A stretch of 64,000 bases of DNA. Source: LGRD01 sp031382215. GTDB taxonomy: Bacteria > Pseudomonadota > Gammaproteobacteria > Burkholderiales > Burkholderiaceae_C. Shown piece after piece: positions 44,309-53,353 of this stretch. Location of the stretch: NCBI GenBank assembly GCA_031382215.1, contig JANMYQ010000273.1, positions 1 to 64,000 of the forward strand, in the 5' to 3' direction. A program made the translations under genes and the position numbers. The notes beneath the pieces were generated by a model. That model was not told the DNA's origin and did no database searches. It was given only the letters and a program-made list of their open reading frames with translations. Every line of letters starts with the position of its first letter. Position 1 is the first letter of the stretch.

Positions 44309-44836
44309 TCAGATCTGCTTGTAGAACAGCGTGGTCGCGCACAGGCCGCCGTGCGGCAGCAGCGCAAAGTCGGGGATGGTGCCGCAGCGCTGCCAGCCGT
44401 GGCGTGTGTAGAGCCGCTCGGCGTCGGCGCTCGCCGTGTCCAGCACCAGCAGCGACTTGCCGCAGTCGCGCCCGAGTTGTTCGGCGGCAATCATCAGCGC
44501 GTCGCCCACACCGCGGCGGCGCGCGCGGCGGTGCACCAGCATCTTCGACAGGTCGGCGCGGTGCGGCTGGTTCTCGGGTTGGTCGAGCACGAGTTGCACG
44601 GTGCCGACGATGCCGGTCTCGTCTTCGGCCACCAGCAGGCCACGCTGGCCACGCGCCGCGCCCTCGGCCACGCCTTGCCAGAACGCCAGCGCCTTCGCAG
44701 GCGCGAGCGGATGCATGAAACTCACCGACGCGCCGCCAGCGACGCAGTCGATCAGCACGTCGGCGAGTGCTTTCAGTTCGGCCTCGCTCACTGCCGTCAG
44801 GCGGCGGATGCGATGGGGGGCGATCGTCGTGGGCAT
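44309..44836 (-). CDS. GNAT-family acetyltransferase
   Basis: A 175-residue GNAT. The acetyl-CoA loop is RRRGVGDALMIAAEQ (R-x-x-G-V-G), with LVLDTASADAERLYTRHGWQRCG as the C-terminal strand and helix. The N-terminal part contains DVLIDCVAGGASVSFMHP. Substrate unknown. The start ATG at 44836 follows an in-frame extension that has no family resemblance. It is convergent with the mandelate racemase-like gene and is 17 bases from the frameshifted nucleotidase gene. Confidence 0.82.
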   Translation of the reverse strand: MPTTIAPHRIRRLTAVSEAELKALADVLIDCVAGGASVSFMHPLAPAKALAFWQGVAEGAARGQRGLLVAEDETGIVGTVQLVLDQPENQPHRADLSKMLVHRRARRRGVGDALMIAAEQLGRDCGKSLLVLDTASADAERLYTRHGWQRCGTIPDFALLPHGGLCATTLFYKQI

Positions 44837-44853
44837 GTGATGAGCTCCGCTGC

Positions 44854-46514
44854 CTACTTGCGCACTACCGCCGTGCCCGGCGCAAAGTCGGCCGCCTTCA
44901 GCGGGTTGCGCGCCCACAGGAAGTTGCGCAGCATGTCGGCATCGACATAGCCGGTGTCAACGTAGCCAGGGCGGTCCTTCAGGCGCGGGTACCCGTCGCC
45001 GCCGGCCGCCATGAAGCTGTTGATGGCCATGCGGTAGGTAGCCGCGGGGTCGATCGGCTTGCCCTTGAGAAGCGCCTGCGTGACCACGCCGCTCTCGATC
45101 ACCAGTTGCACACCGGCGAACTGCGCGAAGGCGCCAGCGCCGGGGGTCATCTTCGCGGCGGCGTTCAGGTAGGCGAGTGCGTCGGCACCGCTGAAGTCGA
45201 TGAAGCCCAGCGTGCTGCCAAAGGGCAGGACCTTCAGCACGTCCTTGTAGCTGATCTCGCCGGCCGGCAGCGAGTCGCGGATGCCGCCCGAATTGAGCAC
45301 CGCGAAGTCTGCCTTGGCGCGCTCCATCATTGCGCGGCCGATCAGCACGCCCAGGTCGGTGGGCCGGCCGCGCACCGCCGTGCGGTCGCCGTTCAGGCTC
45401 GCGTCGCTGCGCCCGACCACCACCGACAGCGCCTGCTGGCCGGCGTTCTGGAACGGCTGCAGGAAGGCCAGCATCCCGGCGTCCTCGGCGATCTCGGGTG
45501 TGTAGGTCTGCTTCTGCGGCTTGCCGTCGGCACCGGTGACGACTCGCTTCAGGTTGACCGGCAGCAACTGGTACTTCACCAGCTTGAGTTCGCCGTTGCG
45601 GAACTCGAAGTCAGCCCGGCCGACGTACTTGCCCCACTCGTGCGCCTGCACGATCCACGCGCCGTTCTGGCGGTCGGGCCGGCAGGCGGTGCCAGGCACG
45701 TAGGCGGCGTCGGCCACGTTCTCGGCCTTCATGCACACGGGGTTCTGGCTGTGGCCGCCGACGATCAGGTCGAAGCCCTTCACGGCGCGCGCCATTTCCA
45801 CGTCACCCGGCGCGTTCACGCCGTGTGCACCGTCGGCAAAGTGGCCCATGTGGGTGGCGGCGATGACGATCTGCGCCTGCGCCTTCAGCTCGGGCATCAG
45901 CGCGCGCGCTTCATCGGCGGGCTTGCGGAACTCCACGCCTTTGATGCCGTCGGGGTTCACGAGCTTCCAGGTGTCGTCGGTGGTCAGGCCCAGCACCGCC
46001 ACCTTCAGGCCGCCCAGGTCGAACACGGTGTAGGGCTTGAAGAGGCGCTGGCCGCCCTGGTAGATGTTGGCCGACAGCATCGGAAAGTTGAGCCAGCCGC
46101 GCTGCTTGTCGAGCACCGCGAGCGGTTTGTCGAACTCGTGGTTGCCGACCGCCATCGCGTCGTAACCCAACTTGTTCATGCCCTTGAAGTCGGGCTCGGC
46201 GTCTTGAGGTCCGACTCGGGCACGCCGGTGTTCACGTCGCCGCCATCGAGCAGCAGGCTGTGGCCGCCGCGCGCGGCGACCTCGGCGCGGATGCCGTCGA
46301 TCAGCGTCTTGCGCGCCGCCAGGCCGTACTCGCCGTCGGCGTTCTTCCAGAAGCGGCCGTGGTGGTCGTTGGTGTGCAGGATGGTGAGGGCGTAGGTCTT
46401 GTCGGCTTGGTAGCCGGCGGGGCCGGCGCAGGCGGCCAGCAGCAAAGCGGCCAAGAACGTGGCCAGCACGGCGGCCGCGCGGTGCGGCGTGAAGCGCGGA
46501 AAGGTCAGGAACAT
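44854..46514 (-). pseudogene. 5'-nucleotidase/metallophosphatase (UshA-like lipoprotein), frameshifted
   Basis: Two adjacent reading frames together make one UshA-type enzyme. The first part (46514 down to about 46176) has a lipoprotein signal (LLLAAC) and the metal motif ILHTNDHHGRF, then runs into ESDLKTPSPTSRA and stops. The second (46179 down to 44854) resumes with MNKLGYDAMAVGNHEFD and carries the rest, including the C-terminal nucleotide-binding domain. Adding one base near 46200-46206 restores the expected DLKDAEPDFKGMNK join. So this is either a real frameshift, with loss of function, or a sequencing error. Intact enzymes hydrolyse nucleotides and UDP-sugars in the periplasm. Confidence 0.85.
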
Positions 46515-46600
46515 GGGCGACTCCGAAAGCTGCGGCGGCAGTCTACTTCCACGTCTGGCGCCGGCCGCTACAGTTCACAGCCTCACTGCCGGCCACCCTC

Positions 46601-47458
46601 ATGCTGCTGTTGCTTCAAGCCCTGCGCCGATCGATCATGCCAGCGCTGCTGTGCGCTGCGGCGCTGCTCGGCGCCGCGGCGAATGCCCAACCTGCCCTGC
46701 TGCTGGCCAACGTCTACGCCGGCCACATTGACCCGACGCAGTACCTCGTGAGCGAAAAGTACGACGGCGTGCGCGCCGTGTGGGACGGCACGAGCTTGCG
46801 CTTTCGCAGCGGCCGCACGGTGCCGGCGCCGGCCTGGTTCACCGCCAGGCTGCCGGCGCAGCCGCTCGACGGTGAGCTGTGGCTCGCGCGCGGGCAATTC
46901 GACGCGCTCTCGGCCATCGTGCGCAAGGACGTTCCGGTGGACGACGAGTGGAAGCGCGTGAACTACATGGTGTTCGAGCTGCCCGACGCGCCGGGCACTT
47001 TTGCCGAACGCGCGCAGGCGATGCGCGCGCTGGCCGCGCGGCTGGCGTGGCCGCAACTCCAGGCGGTGGAACAAAGCCCGGTGACCGACCGCCAGGCCTT
47101 GAAGCGCCGGCTCGACGCCACCGTGGCCAAAGGCGGCGAAGGCCTGATGCTGCACCTGGCGTCGGCGCCCTACAGCACCGGCCGCAGCGACGTGCTGCTC
47201 AAGCTCAAGCCCTACCTCGACACCGAAGCCACTGTTGTAGGCCAGCGCCCCGGCAAGGGCAGGCACGCCGGCCGCATGGGCGCGCTGCAGGTGCAGACGC
47301 CGGAGGGCCGGCGCTTCTACATCGGCACCGGCTTCAGCGACGAACAACGCAGCAACCCGCCGCCGCTGGGCAGCACGGTGAGCTACCGCTACCGCGACCT
47401 CACGAGCACCGGGCTGCCGCGCTTCGCGAGCTATCTGCGCGTGTACTCACCCCCCTGA
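46601..47458 (+). CDS. ligE: Secreted ATP-dependent DNA ligase, LigE-like
   Basis: A 285-residue minimal DNA ligase with a signal peptide (ending AANAQ). The adenylation-site Lys53 is in SEKYDGVRA. DGELW, the GGEGLMLH motif IV and LLKLKP motif V follow, then an OB-fold C-terminal part. Small ligases of this kind with export signals are known from Haemophilus and Neisseria (LigE) and are thought to act on incoming or extracellular DNA. The ATG at 46601 begins MLLLLQAL. It is divergent from the nucleotidase gene. Confidence 0.83.
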   Translation: MLLLLQALRRSIMPALLCAAALLGAAANAQPALLLANVYAGHIDPTQYLVSEKYDGVRAVWDGTSLRFRSGRTVPAPAWFTARLPAQPLDGELWLARGQFDALSAIVRKDVPVDDEWKRVNYMVFELPDAPGTFAERAQAMRALAARLAWPQLQAVEQSPVTDRQALKRRLDATVAKGGEGLMLHLASAPYSTGRSDVLLKLKPYLDTEATVVGQRPGKGRHAGRMGALQVQTPEGRRFYIGTGFSDEQRSNPPPLGSTVSYRYRDLTSTGLPRFASYLRVYSPP

Positions 47459-47480
47459 GCGCCACCCCTGAGTTCGCCGC

Positions 47481-47981
47481 TCACGCAGACAACTCCTGCT
47501 GAGTCAGGTACAGCCGCAGGTCGAATTCGAGCTGGTGGTAGTCGGGCTCCATGTGCTCGCAGAGTTGGTAGAAGGCCTTGTCGTGCTGCGGCTCCTTCAG
47601 GTGCGCCAGTTCGTGCACGACGATCATCTTCAGGAACTCGGGCGGCGTGTCCTTGAACAGGCTGGCAACGCGGATTTCGCGCTTGGCCTTGAGCCGCCCG
47701 CCCTGCACCCGCGCCACCGTGGTGTGGGTGCCCAGCGCGTGCTGCAGCAACTGCAGCTGCTTGTCGAACACCACCTTGCTCAGCGGCGGCGCGCTGCGCA
47801 TGCAGCGGATCTTCAGCGCCACGGTGTAGTCGTACAGCGCACGATCGGTGCGCACGTCGTGCGTGCCGCCATAGCGCTGGCGCAGGCGGTCGCCCAGGCG
47901 GCCCTGGTCGATCAGCTCGCGCACCTGGGCCTGCACGTCGGCGGGGTAACCGGCCAGGTACTTCAGTTTCGGCGGCGGCAT
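47481..47981 (-). CDS. YgjP-like (DUF45) metallopeptidase-domain protein
   Basis: A 166-residue zinc-metallopeptidase-fold protein. The motif HELAHLKEPQHDKAFY gives two His, Glu and a downstream His as likely zinc ligands. The sequence CEHMEPDY follows as in YgjP-like proteins. The start ATG is 47981. It is convergent with the secreted ligase gene and divergent from the DUF1415 gene. Function is not established; YgjP has been reported as a UTP pyrophosphatase in E. coli, while others act as peptidases. Confidence 0.8.
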   Translation of the reverse strand: MPPPKLKYLAGYPADVQAQVRELIDQGRLGDRLRQRYGGTHDVRTDRALYDYTVALKIRCMRSAPPLSKVVFDKQLQLLQHALGTHTTVARVQGGRLKAKREIRVASLFKDTPPEFLKMIVVHELAHLKEPQHDKAFYQLCEHMEPDYHQLEFDLRLYLTQQELSA

Positions 47982-48055
47982 GGCGGGTGAACCGGGGTGA
48001 TCGGCGAGAGGTGATCGGCGGGGGCGGGCGGTGCCCGATACTCGACTTTAGCCAC

Positions 48056-48631
48056 ATGGACATCCGAACCGACAACGTGATCCGCGAAACCCGCGCCTGG
48101 GTGGACCGGGCCGTCATCGGCCTGAACCTGTGCCCGTTCGCAAAAGCGCCCCAGGTGAAGGGCACGGTGCGCTACGTGGTGCATGAAACGAGCGACCCCG
48201 CAGTGCTGTTGGCCATGCTGCGCGACGAGCTCCAGCACCTGGTCAGCGCCGACCCGGCAGCGCTGGAGACCACCCTGCTGATCCACCCGCAGGTGCTGAC
48301 AGACTTCGCCGACTTCAATGACTTTCTCGACGTAGCCGAGGCCGCAGTGCACGAACTGGGCCTCGAAGGCGTGCTGCAGCTCGCCAGCTTCCACCCGCAG
48401 TACCAGTTTGCCGGCAGCGCGCCCGGCGACCTGGCCAACGCCACCAACCGTTCGCCCTACCCTTGCCTGCACCTGCTGCGCGAAGACAGCATCACGCGCG
48501 CGGTGGAGGCGTTCCCCGAGCCGGAAGCAATCTTCGAGGCCAACATCCGCACGCTCGAAGCGCTGGGCTCCGACGGCTGGGCCGAATTGCAGGCGGCCTG
48601 CCGGCGCGACGCCGAGGCGGCACCCGACTGA
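48056..48631 (+). CDS. DUF1415 family protein
   Basis: A 191-residue protein recognised by the highly conserved WVDRAVIGLNLCPFAKAP at the N-terminus, LTDFADFNDFLDVAE, and LASFHPQYQFAG with NRSPYP in the middle. The family is common in proteobacteria and has no assigned activity. The Cys in LCPFAK is invariant in relatives. The ATG at 48056 is preceded by no strong SD. Confidence 0.87.
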   Translation: MDIRTDNVIRETRAWVDRAVIGLNLCPFAKAPQVKGTVRYVVHETSDPAVLLAMLRDELQHLVSADPAALETTLLIHPQVLTDFADFNDFLDVAEAAVHELGLEGVLQLASFHPQYQFAGSAPGDLANATNRSPYPCLHLLREDSITRAVEAFPEPEAIFEANIRTLEALGSDGWAELQAACRRDAEAAPD

Positions 48632-48831
48632 ATCATCACAAGTGACAGTTTCCGGGCCGACCGCTGCACCCCAACCGGTCGTATCGGCGCAAAACGACGG
48701 GGAATGACGCGGGACGACGCACGACGATGCCCAAGCGCGGCGCCCCGATCGCCAGCGGCCCGATACGCCAACCCGGCAGCGCGATCGTGTTCGTGAACAG
48801 CATCACCGGCCCGCCCCAGGCTTGCCCACGC

Positions 48832-48861
48832 TGTCACGAAAAGTGACACCGGTGTGTCACT
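48832..48861. promoter_or_regulatory. Overlapping TGTCAC inverted repeats (activator-site candidate)
   Basis: TGTCAC at 48832, GTGACA at 48843 and TGTCAC at 48855 lie 11-12 bases apart. Two perfect inverted repeats result: TGTCAC-N5-GTGACA, and AGTGACAC/GTGTCACT with a four-base spacer. A fourth half-site, GTGACA, is at 48642. The one-turn spacing suits binding of a dimeric regulator, and the cluster sits just upstream of the sigma-54-like promoter. Confidence 0.55.
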
Positions 48862-48883
48862 GATAAGTACTAACCCCTAATTC

Positions 48884-48899
48884 GGGCACGCAAGTTGCT
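48884..48899 (+). promoter_or_regulatory. Sigma-54-type -24/-12 promoter
   Basis: GGGCAC-GCAAG-TTGCT matches the consensus TGGCAC-N5-TTGCA/T with the invariant GG and GC at the correct spacing; only the first base of the -24 element differs. It lies 56 bases before the start of the M48-like gene. Confidence 0.55.
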
Positions 48900-48955
48900 G
48901 CAACTCACCCAGGTGCCGGACCCATGTTGGTTCCGAACCCCAGGGGAGGTGTGCC

Positions 48956-49615
48956 ATGCGATCGTTGCTTTGGGTCCTTCTGACGCTGGCCGCCGCGCCG
49001 GCCTGGTGCGAGGACATCGTCGATGTGCTCGAACGCTCGCACCGCACGCGCCTGGAGGCGTTTACCTTGGCCGACGCACAAAGCGAGCGCGCCCAAAGGG
49101 TGCGCACCAGTTTCGAGCGGCTCGTGCGCGCCTCGAGCCTGCGCGAACCCGTGGAATTGCGGGTGATCCGCGGCGAGACGGTCGCCGAGGCCTTGCTCGG
49201 CCGGGTGGTGGTTGCCAACGAATCGCTCGCCGACCTGACCGAAGGCGAGCGAGTGTTCATTCTGGCGCACGAGCTGGGCCACGTGGCGCTGGGCCACTGG
49301 TCGCAGCTCGGCGAGGTCTACAAGCGCCACATTCCCGGCGCGGTAACACCCGCCACCACCGACCCGGTGGCGGGCGCCTTGGGGCGTGATGCGTCGGGCC
49401 TGTCGCACCGGCACGAACTGGACGCCGATGCGTTTTCGGTGCACACCCTGCGCGCGATGGGCCATTCCGACGACGACGCCTTCTCGGCCTTCAAGCGCAT
49501 GGGCCTGACGCGCGACACCCCCACCCACCCGGGCACGCGCAAGCGCATGGCGTCGCTGCGCGACTTGCAGAACACGCCGGTCAACACGGCGGAGCTGGTG
49601 CCCGGCGCCAAGTAG
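48956..49615 (+). CDS. Secreted M48-like zinc metallopeptidase
   Basis: A 219-residue protein with a signal peptide (ending PAWCE) and the zinc motif HELGH followed about 50 residues later by a Glu in HELDADAFS, the pattern of M48-type peptidases. The conserved DADAF box after the second part supports this. The cleaved protein would be periplasmic, and the substrate is unknown. A strong GGGGAGG SD precedes the ATG at 48956. Confidence 0.85.
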   Translation: MRSLLWVLLTLAAAPAWCEDIVDVLERSHRTRLEAFTLADAQSERAQRVRTSFERLVRASSLREPVELRVIRGETVAEALLGRVVVANESLADLTEGERVFILAHELGHVALGHWSQLGEVYKRHIPGAVTPATTDPVAGALGRDASGLSHRHELDADAFSVHTLRAMGHSDDDAFSAFKRMGLTRDTPTHPGTRKRMASLRDLQNTPVNTAELVPGAK

Positions 49616-49791
49616 GCCGCTCCAGGCCACCCTCCCCACCCGCAGGCACCCGCAGCACCCGGTCTCCGAGGGCCGCGCGAGCGGCGCCCGGCCCTGGCAA
49701 CAACGTGGCAACACCCGGTTTGCCCTCTCGGCCCCTGAAGCGGTATCGTGCCGGCACATGCCTTGCCGGCGTGCTTCACCATGGGGACGCC

Positions 49792-50646
49792 ATGAATCAG
49801 AAATCGCTCTTGTGGGTGGCCGCGCTGCTGGCCCTGGTGGCCGCGGCCGCAGGCGGCGTGTACTGGTGGCAGCAGCAAACGCCTGCGCCGGCACCTGCCG
49901 CGCCGCCGCCGGTCGCAGCCGCACCGGCGCCCGCTCCGGCGCCGCCGCCGGCACCGGTGGAGCCGGCGATCCGCCACCCGATCGAAGCCGGGGCGGCGGC
50001 GTCGGCCAGCGCCGCCGCGCCGCGCCCCTTGCCACCGCCCGACCAGGCCGACGCCTACGTCGCCGACGCACTGACGGAGTTGCTGGGCCGCAAGCCGGTG
50101 CTGAGCTTCCTGAGCACCGATGGCTTTGCGGCCAGGCTGGTGGCCACGGTGGACAACCTGGATCGACCGTTCGCTGCCGCCCGCCTGTGGCCGGTGAACC
50201 CGTCGCCAGCCCGCTTCCAGACCACGCCGGCAGCCGACACCACGCTGATCGGCGCCGACAACGCCAAGCGCTACGCGCCCTTCGTGCAGTTCGTCGCTGC
50301 CGTCAACAGCGCCCAGGCGGTGGCGCTGTACCGGCGCCTGTACCCGCTGTTCCAGCACGCCTATGAACAACTCGGCTACCCCGGCAAGTACTTCAACGAC
50401 CGGCTGGTGCAGGTGATCGATCACTTGCTCGCCACGCCCGAGCCCCCGGGCCCGCTGCAGGTGCGGCTGACCGACGTGAAGGGGCCGATTCCGTCGACCA
50501 CGCCTTGGCTGCGCTACGAGTTCGTCGACCCGGCGCTCGAAGCGCGCTCGGCCGGGCAGAAGATCCTGCTGCGCATGGGGCCGGCCCACACGCGCCAGCT
50601 CAAGGCCAAACTGGCCGAAGTGCGCGCGCTGATCGTGCGACGCTGA
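49792..50646 (+). CDS. DUF3014 family membrane-anchored protein
   Basis: A 284-residue protein with an N-terminal membrane anchor (residues 6-24), a long Pro/Ala-rich linker to about residue 85, then a conserved domain with YVADALTELLGRKPVLSFL, FAARLVATVDNLDR and KYFNDRLVQVIDHLLA that matches DUF3014. Function unknown. A TPR-like gene follows on the same strand 32 bases later. Confidence 0.82.
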   Translation: MNQKSLLWVAALLALVAAAAGGVYWWQQQTPAPAPAAPPPVAAAPAPAPAPPPAPVEPAIRHPIEAGAAASASAAAPRPLPPPDQADAYVADALTELLGRKPVLSFLSTDGFAARLVATVDNLDRPFAAARLWPVNPSPARFQTTPAADTTLIGADNAKRYAPFVQFVAAVNSAQAVALYRRLYPLFQHAYEQLGYPGKYFNDRLVQVIDHLLATPEPPGPLQVRLTDVKGPIPSTTPWLRYEFVDPALEARSAGQKILLRMGPAHTRQLKAKLAEVRALIVRR

Positions 50647-50678
50647 GGCCCGCACCCTCTGCTCGCAAGACTCCACCG

Positions 50679-51545
50679 ATGCGAGCGCTCGCCTCGTTGC
50701 TGCTGCTTCCGTTGTTTCCTTCATTGGCCATGGCACTCGACATCAACGCACTTTGGGACTACGGCAAACCCGAGCTGAGCGAGCAGCGTTTCATCGCCGC
50801 GCTGGTTGGCGCGAGCGAAGACGAGAAGCTCATTCTTCAAACCCAGATCGCCCGAAGCCACGGCCTGCGGCGCAACTTCGCCAAGGCCCGAGAGCTTCTG
50901 TCGTCCGTCGAGCCCAGTCTGAAAAGCGCTTCTGCGGAGGTGCAGGTCCGGTACTTTCTCGAACTCGGCAGGACGTTTGCGTCCACCGCCCATCCCAAGG
51001 AAAGCCAGACACCCCAGAACCTCGTTGCGGCGAGGGACCACTTCCTCAAGGCGCATGAGATCGCTTCCCGTGCCCGGCTCGACTTTCTGGCCATCGATGC
51101 GCTGCACATGATGCCGGTCGTTGACACGGAGCCCGATCGCCAACTGGAGTGGAACGAGAAAGCCGTGGCCGCCCTGGAACGGTCGGACCAGGCTGACGCA
51201 AAAGCATGGGAGGGCTCGCTGCGCAACAACATCGGCTACGCCAGGCACCTCAAGGGCGAGTACGAGGCCGCACTCGTGCAGTTCGGATTGTCGCGCGCGG
51301 CGTACGACAGAGCGGGCCGGGCCCGCAACGTGAGGATCGCCGACTGGATGATCGCCTGGACTTACCGGGCCCAGAAGCGGTATGCCCAGGCGCTCGCCAT
51401 TCAGCTCGAACTGGAGCGCGCAGGGGACGCCGCGGGCGAGCCTGACCCGTATGTGTTCGAGGAACTGGAACACCTCTACCGCGCACTCGGTGACGAGCCG
51501 CGTGCCCTGCACTACCGCAGCAAGTTCGATGCAGCCACGAAGTGA
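50679..51545 (+). CDS. Secreted TPR-like protein, function unknown
   Basis: A 288-residue protein with a signal peptide (MRALASLLLLPLFPSLAMA) and repeated helical pairs of TPR type, the clearest around RNNIGYARHLKGEYEAALVQF and the segment ending QALAIQLELER. Such proteins act as scaffolds. Codon use is a little less GC-rich than its neighbours. It is not a close match to any named family I can recall. The ATG at 50679 begins the signal peptide. Confidence 0.68.
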   Translation: MRALASLLLLPLFPSLAMALDINALWDYGKPELSEQRFIAALVGASEDEKLILQTQIARSHGLRRNFAKARELLSSVEPSLKSASAEVQVRYFLELGRTFASTAHPKESQTPQNLVAARDHFLKAHEIASRARLDFLAIDALHMMPVVDTEPDRQLEWNEKAVAALERSDQADAKAWEGSLRNNIGYARHLKGEYEAALVQFGLSRAAYDRAGRARNVRIADWMIAWTYRAQKRYAQALAIQLELERAGDAAGEPDPYVFEELEHLYRALGDEPRALHYRSKFDAATK

Positions 51546-51589
51546 CGCCCGACCGCCTAACCTGAAAAACCCGAACCCCGAGACCCCCG

Positions 51590-52558
51590 ATGCTCACGTT
51601 TTCCGACATTGCCGCCGCCGCCACCCGCCTGAAGGGCGTGGCCCACCGCACCCCGGTGCTGACCAGCAAGACGCTCGACGCCCTGCTCGGCATGCAGGTG
51701 TTCATGAAGGCCGAGAACCTGCAGCGCATGGGCGCGTTCAAGTTCCGCGGCGGCTACAACGCGGTGAACGTGCTGAGCGACGCCGAACGCGCGCGCGGCG
51801 TGGTGGCGTTTTCGTCCGGCAACCACGCGCAGGCGGTGGCGCTGGCGGCGCAACTGCACGGCTGCCAGGCCACCATCGTGATGCCTGAAGACGCCCCCGC
51901 GCTGAAGCTCGCAGCCACGCGCGGGTATGGCGCCGAGGTGATCCTGTACGACCGCTACCGGCAAGACCGGGCCCAGATCGCCGCCGCGCTCGTGAAGGAG
52001 CGCCAGTGTTCGCTGATCCCGCCCTTCGACCACCTGCCGGTGATGGCCGGCCAGGGCACCACGGCGCTGGAGCTGATCGAGGACACCGGCCCGCTGGATT
52101 CGCTGATCGTCTGCGCCGGTGGCGGTGGCCTGCTGTCAGGCTGCACGGTCGCTGCCAAGCACCTGGTGCCCGGCATTCGGATGTTCGGCGCCGAACCCGA
52201 GCGCGGCGACGACATGCAGCGCTCGCTGCGCGGCGGGCAGATCGTCAGCATCGACGTGCCGCGCACCATTTGCGACGGCCAGCAGACGCAGGCGGTCGGC
52301 AAACATCCGTTCGAAGTGATCCAGGCGCTGGTCACCGATGTGCTGACCGTGCCCGACCCGGTGGTGGTGCAGGCGATGCGCTTTGCCTTCGAGCGCATGA
52401 AGGTGGTGCTCGAACCGTCGGGCGCCAACGCGCTGGCGGCGCTGATGCAGCACCGCGATCAGTTCAAGGGCCAGCGCGTAGGCGTTACCTTGTCGGGCGG
52501 CAACATCGGCATCGAGCGCTTCGTCGCCCTGATGACCGGGGCGGAACGGGTGGACTGA
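51590..52558 (+). CDS. PLP-dependent threonine/serine dehydratase or hydroxyaspartate ammonia-lyase
   Basis: A 322-residue fold-type II PLP enzyme. The Schiff-base Lys51 is in GAFKFRGGYNA, the substrate loop is SSGNHAQAV, and the phosphate-binding loop is GGGGLLSG. There is no regulatory ACT domain, so this is the short catabolic type: threonine ammonia-lyase, serine racemase-like or threo-3-hydroxyaspartate ammonia-lyase. Sequence features alone do not distinguish them. The ATG at 51590 follows the TPR-like gene by 44 bases. Confidence 0.88.
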   Translation: MLTFSDIAAAATRLKGVAHRTPVLTSKTLDALLGMQVFMKAENLQRMGAFKFRGGYNAVNVLSDAERARGVVAFSSGNHAQAVALAAQLHGCQATIVMPEDAPALKLAATRGYGAEVILYDRYRQDRAQIAAALVKERQCSLIPPFDHLPVMAGQGTTALELIEDTGPLDSLIVCAGGGGLLSGCTVAAKHLVPGIRMFGAEPERGDDMQRSLRGGQIVSIDVPRTICDGQQTQAVGKHPFEVIQALVTDVLTVPDPVVVQAMRFAFERMKVVLEPSGANALAALMQHRDQFKGQRVGVTLSGGNIGIERFVALMTGAERVD

Positions 52559-52592
52559 AAGCGCAGGCGCGCCCCGGCCCGTTTGCGCATCG

Positions 52593-52787
52593 TCAGGCGA
52601 AGGTGTTCAGGTGGTTGCCCAGGTGCGGCGGGTTGGCCGGCATCTGCGGCAGCGCCTGGATCAATTGCGCGGCGCCCTGCGCCTGCAGGTCGATCGCCTT
52701 CTTCAACACGGCGATGCCCACGGCTTGATTTCCGGCGGCAGAGCTGCCGAGTGCGGCATTCGCGCCGCTGACGAGGTTGACGGCCAT
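52593..52787 (-). CDS. YjfB-like putative motility protein
   Basis: A 64-residue protein with the signature of the YjfB family (NQAVGIAVLKKAIDLQ, AQLIQALPQM). Some members are near flagellar genes, but none lie in this window, so the gene is an orphan. An AAAGGA SD sits before the ATG at 52787. The role is not known; the link to motility is only by family association. Confidence 0.78.
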   Translation of the reverse strand: MAVNLVSGANAALGSSAAGNQAVGIAVLKKAIDLQAQGAAQLIQALPQMPANPPHLGNHLNTFA

Positions 52788-52915
52788 GGTTAGTCCTTTC
52801 GTGTGGCTTGGCCCTCATATCGGCCATGGGCCATCGGACTGAAGGGCCGATCTTTGCGCCTGCTGCAGCGGATCGGTGATGATGTCGCCCTTCCTGATTT
52901 GCCTGGAGATCTGCC

Positions 52916-53353
52916 TTGAGAACCTTCGTTGTATCCACCCTGCTGAGCTTCGCTTCCCTGTCTGCCTGCTGGGCCCAAGCCGACGTGGCGGCCGCCGCCG
53001 CCAAGGAGCCGGGCGCCACCGTAACGGCCAGCGGCCTGGTCTACCGCTCGCTGAAAGACGGCGCCGGCCCGAACCCGGCCGCGACCGAGACGGTGAAGGT
53101 CCACTACCGCGGCACCTTCCCCGACGGCAAGGAGTTCGACAGCTCCTATGCACGCGGCACGCCGGCCGAGTTCCCGCTCAACCACGTGATCAAGTGCTGG
53201 ACCGAAGGGGTGCAGCTGATGAAAGTCGGCGGCAAGTCGAAGCTGACCTGCCCGGCCGCGATTGCCTATGGCGAAAAGGGAGCGGGCGGCGCGATCCCGC
53301 CGAATGCGACGCTGCAGTTCGAGGTGGAGTTGCTGGGCATTTCTGGGAAGTAG
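52916..53353 (+). CDS. Secreted FKBP-type peptidyl-prolyl cis-trans isomerase
   Basis: A 145-residue protein. The signal (MRTFVVSTLLSFASLSACWA) is followed by a complete FKBP domain: VKVHYRGTFPDGKEFDSSY, then the flap GTPAEFPLN, WTEGVQLMKVGGK and AYGEKGAGGAIPPNATLQFEVELL. It assists folding of exported proteins by catalysing prolyl isomerisation. The start codon is TTG at 52916, placed by GGAG seven to eight bases earlier and the signal peptide; ATG is absent nearby. Confidence 0.9.
   Translation: MRTFVVSTLLSFASLSACWAQADVAAAAAKEPGATVTASGLVYRSLKDGAGPNPAATETVKVHYRGTFPDGKEFDSSYARGTPAEFPLNHVIKCWTEGVQLMKVGGKSKLTCPAAIAYGEKGAGGAIPPNATLQFEVELLGISGK

Larger units (their letters stand above)
48632..48955. 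other. Intergenic region with sigma-54 promoter match and TGTCAC operator cluster
   Basis: The 324-base gap before the M48-like gene contains no ORF I can support. It does contain an unusual set of TGTCAC/GTGACA half-sites and a sigma-54-type promoter just before the gene, listed separately. The AT content rises here compared with the surroundings. Confidence 0.5.
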
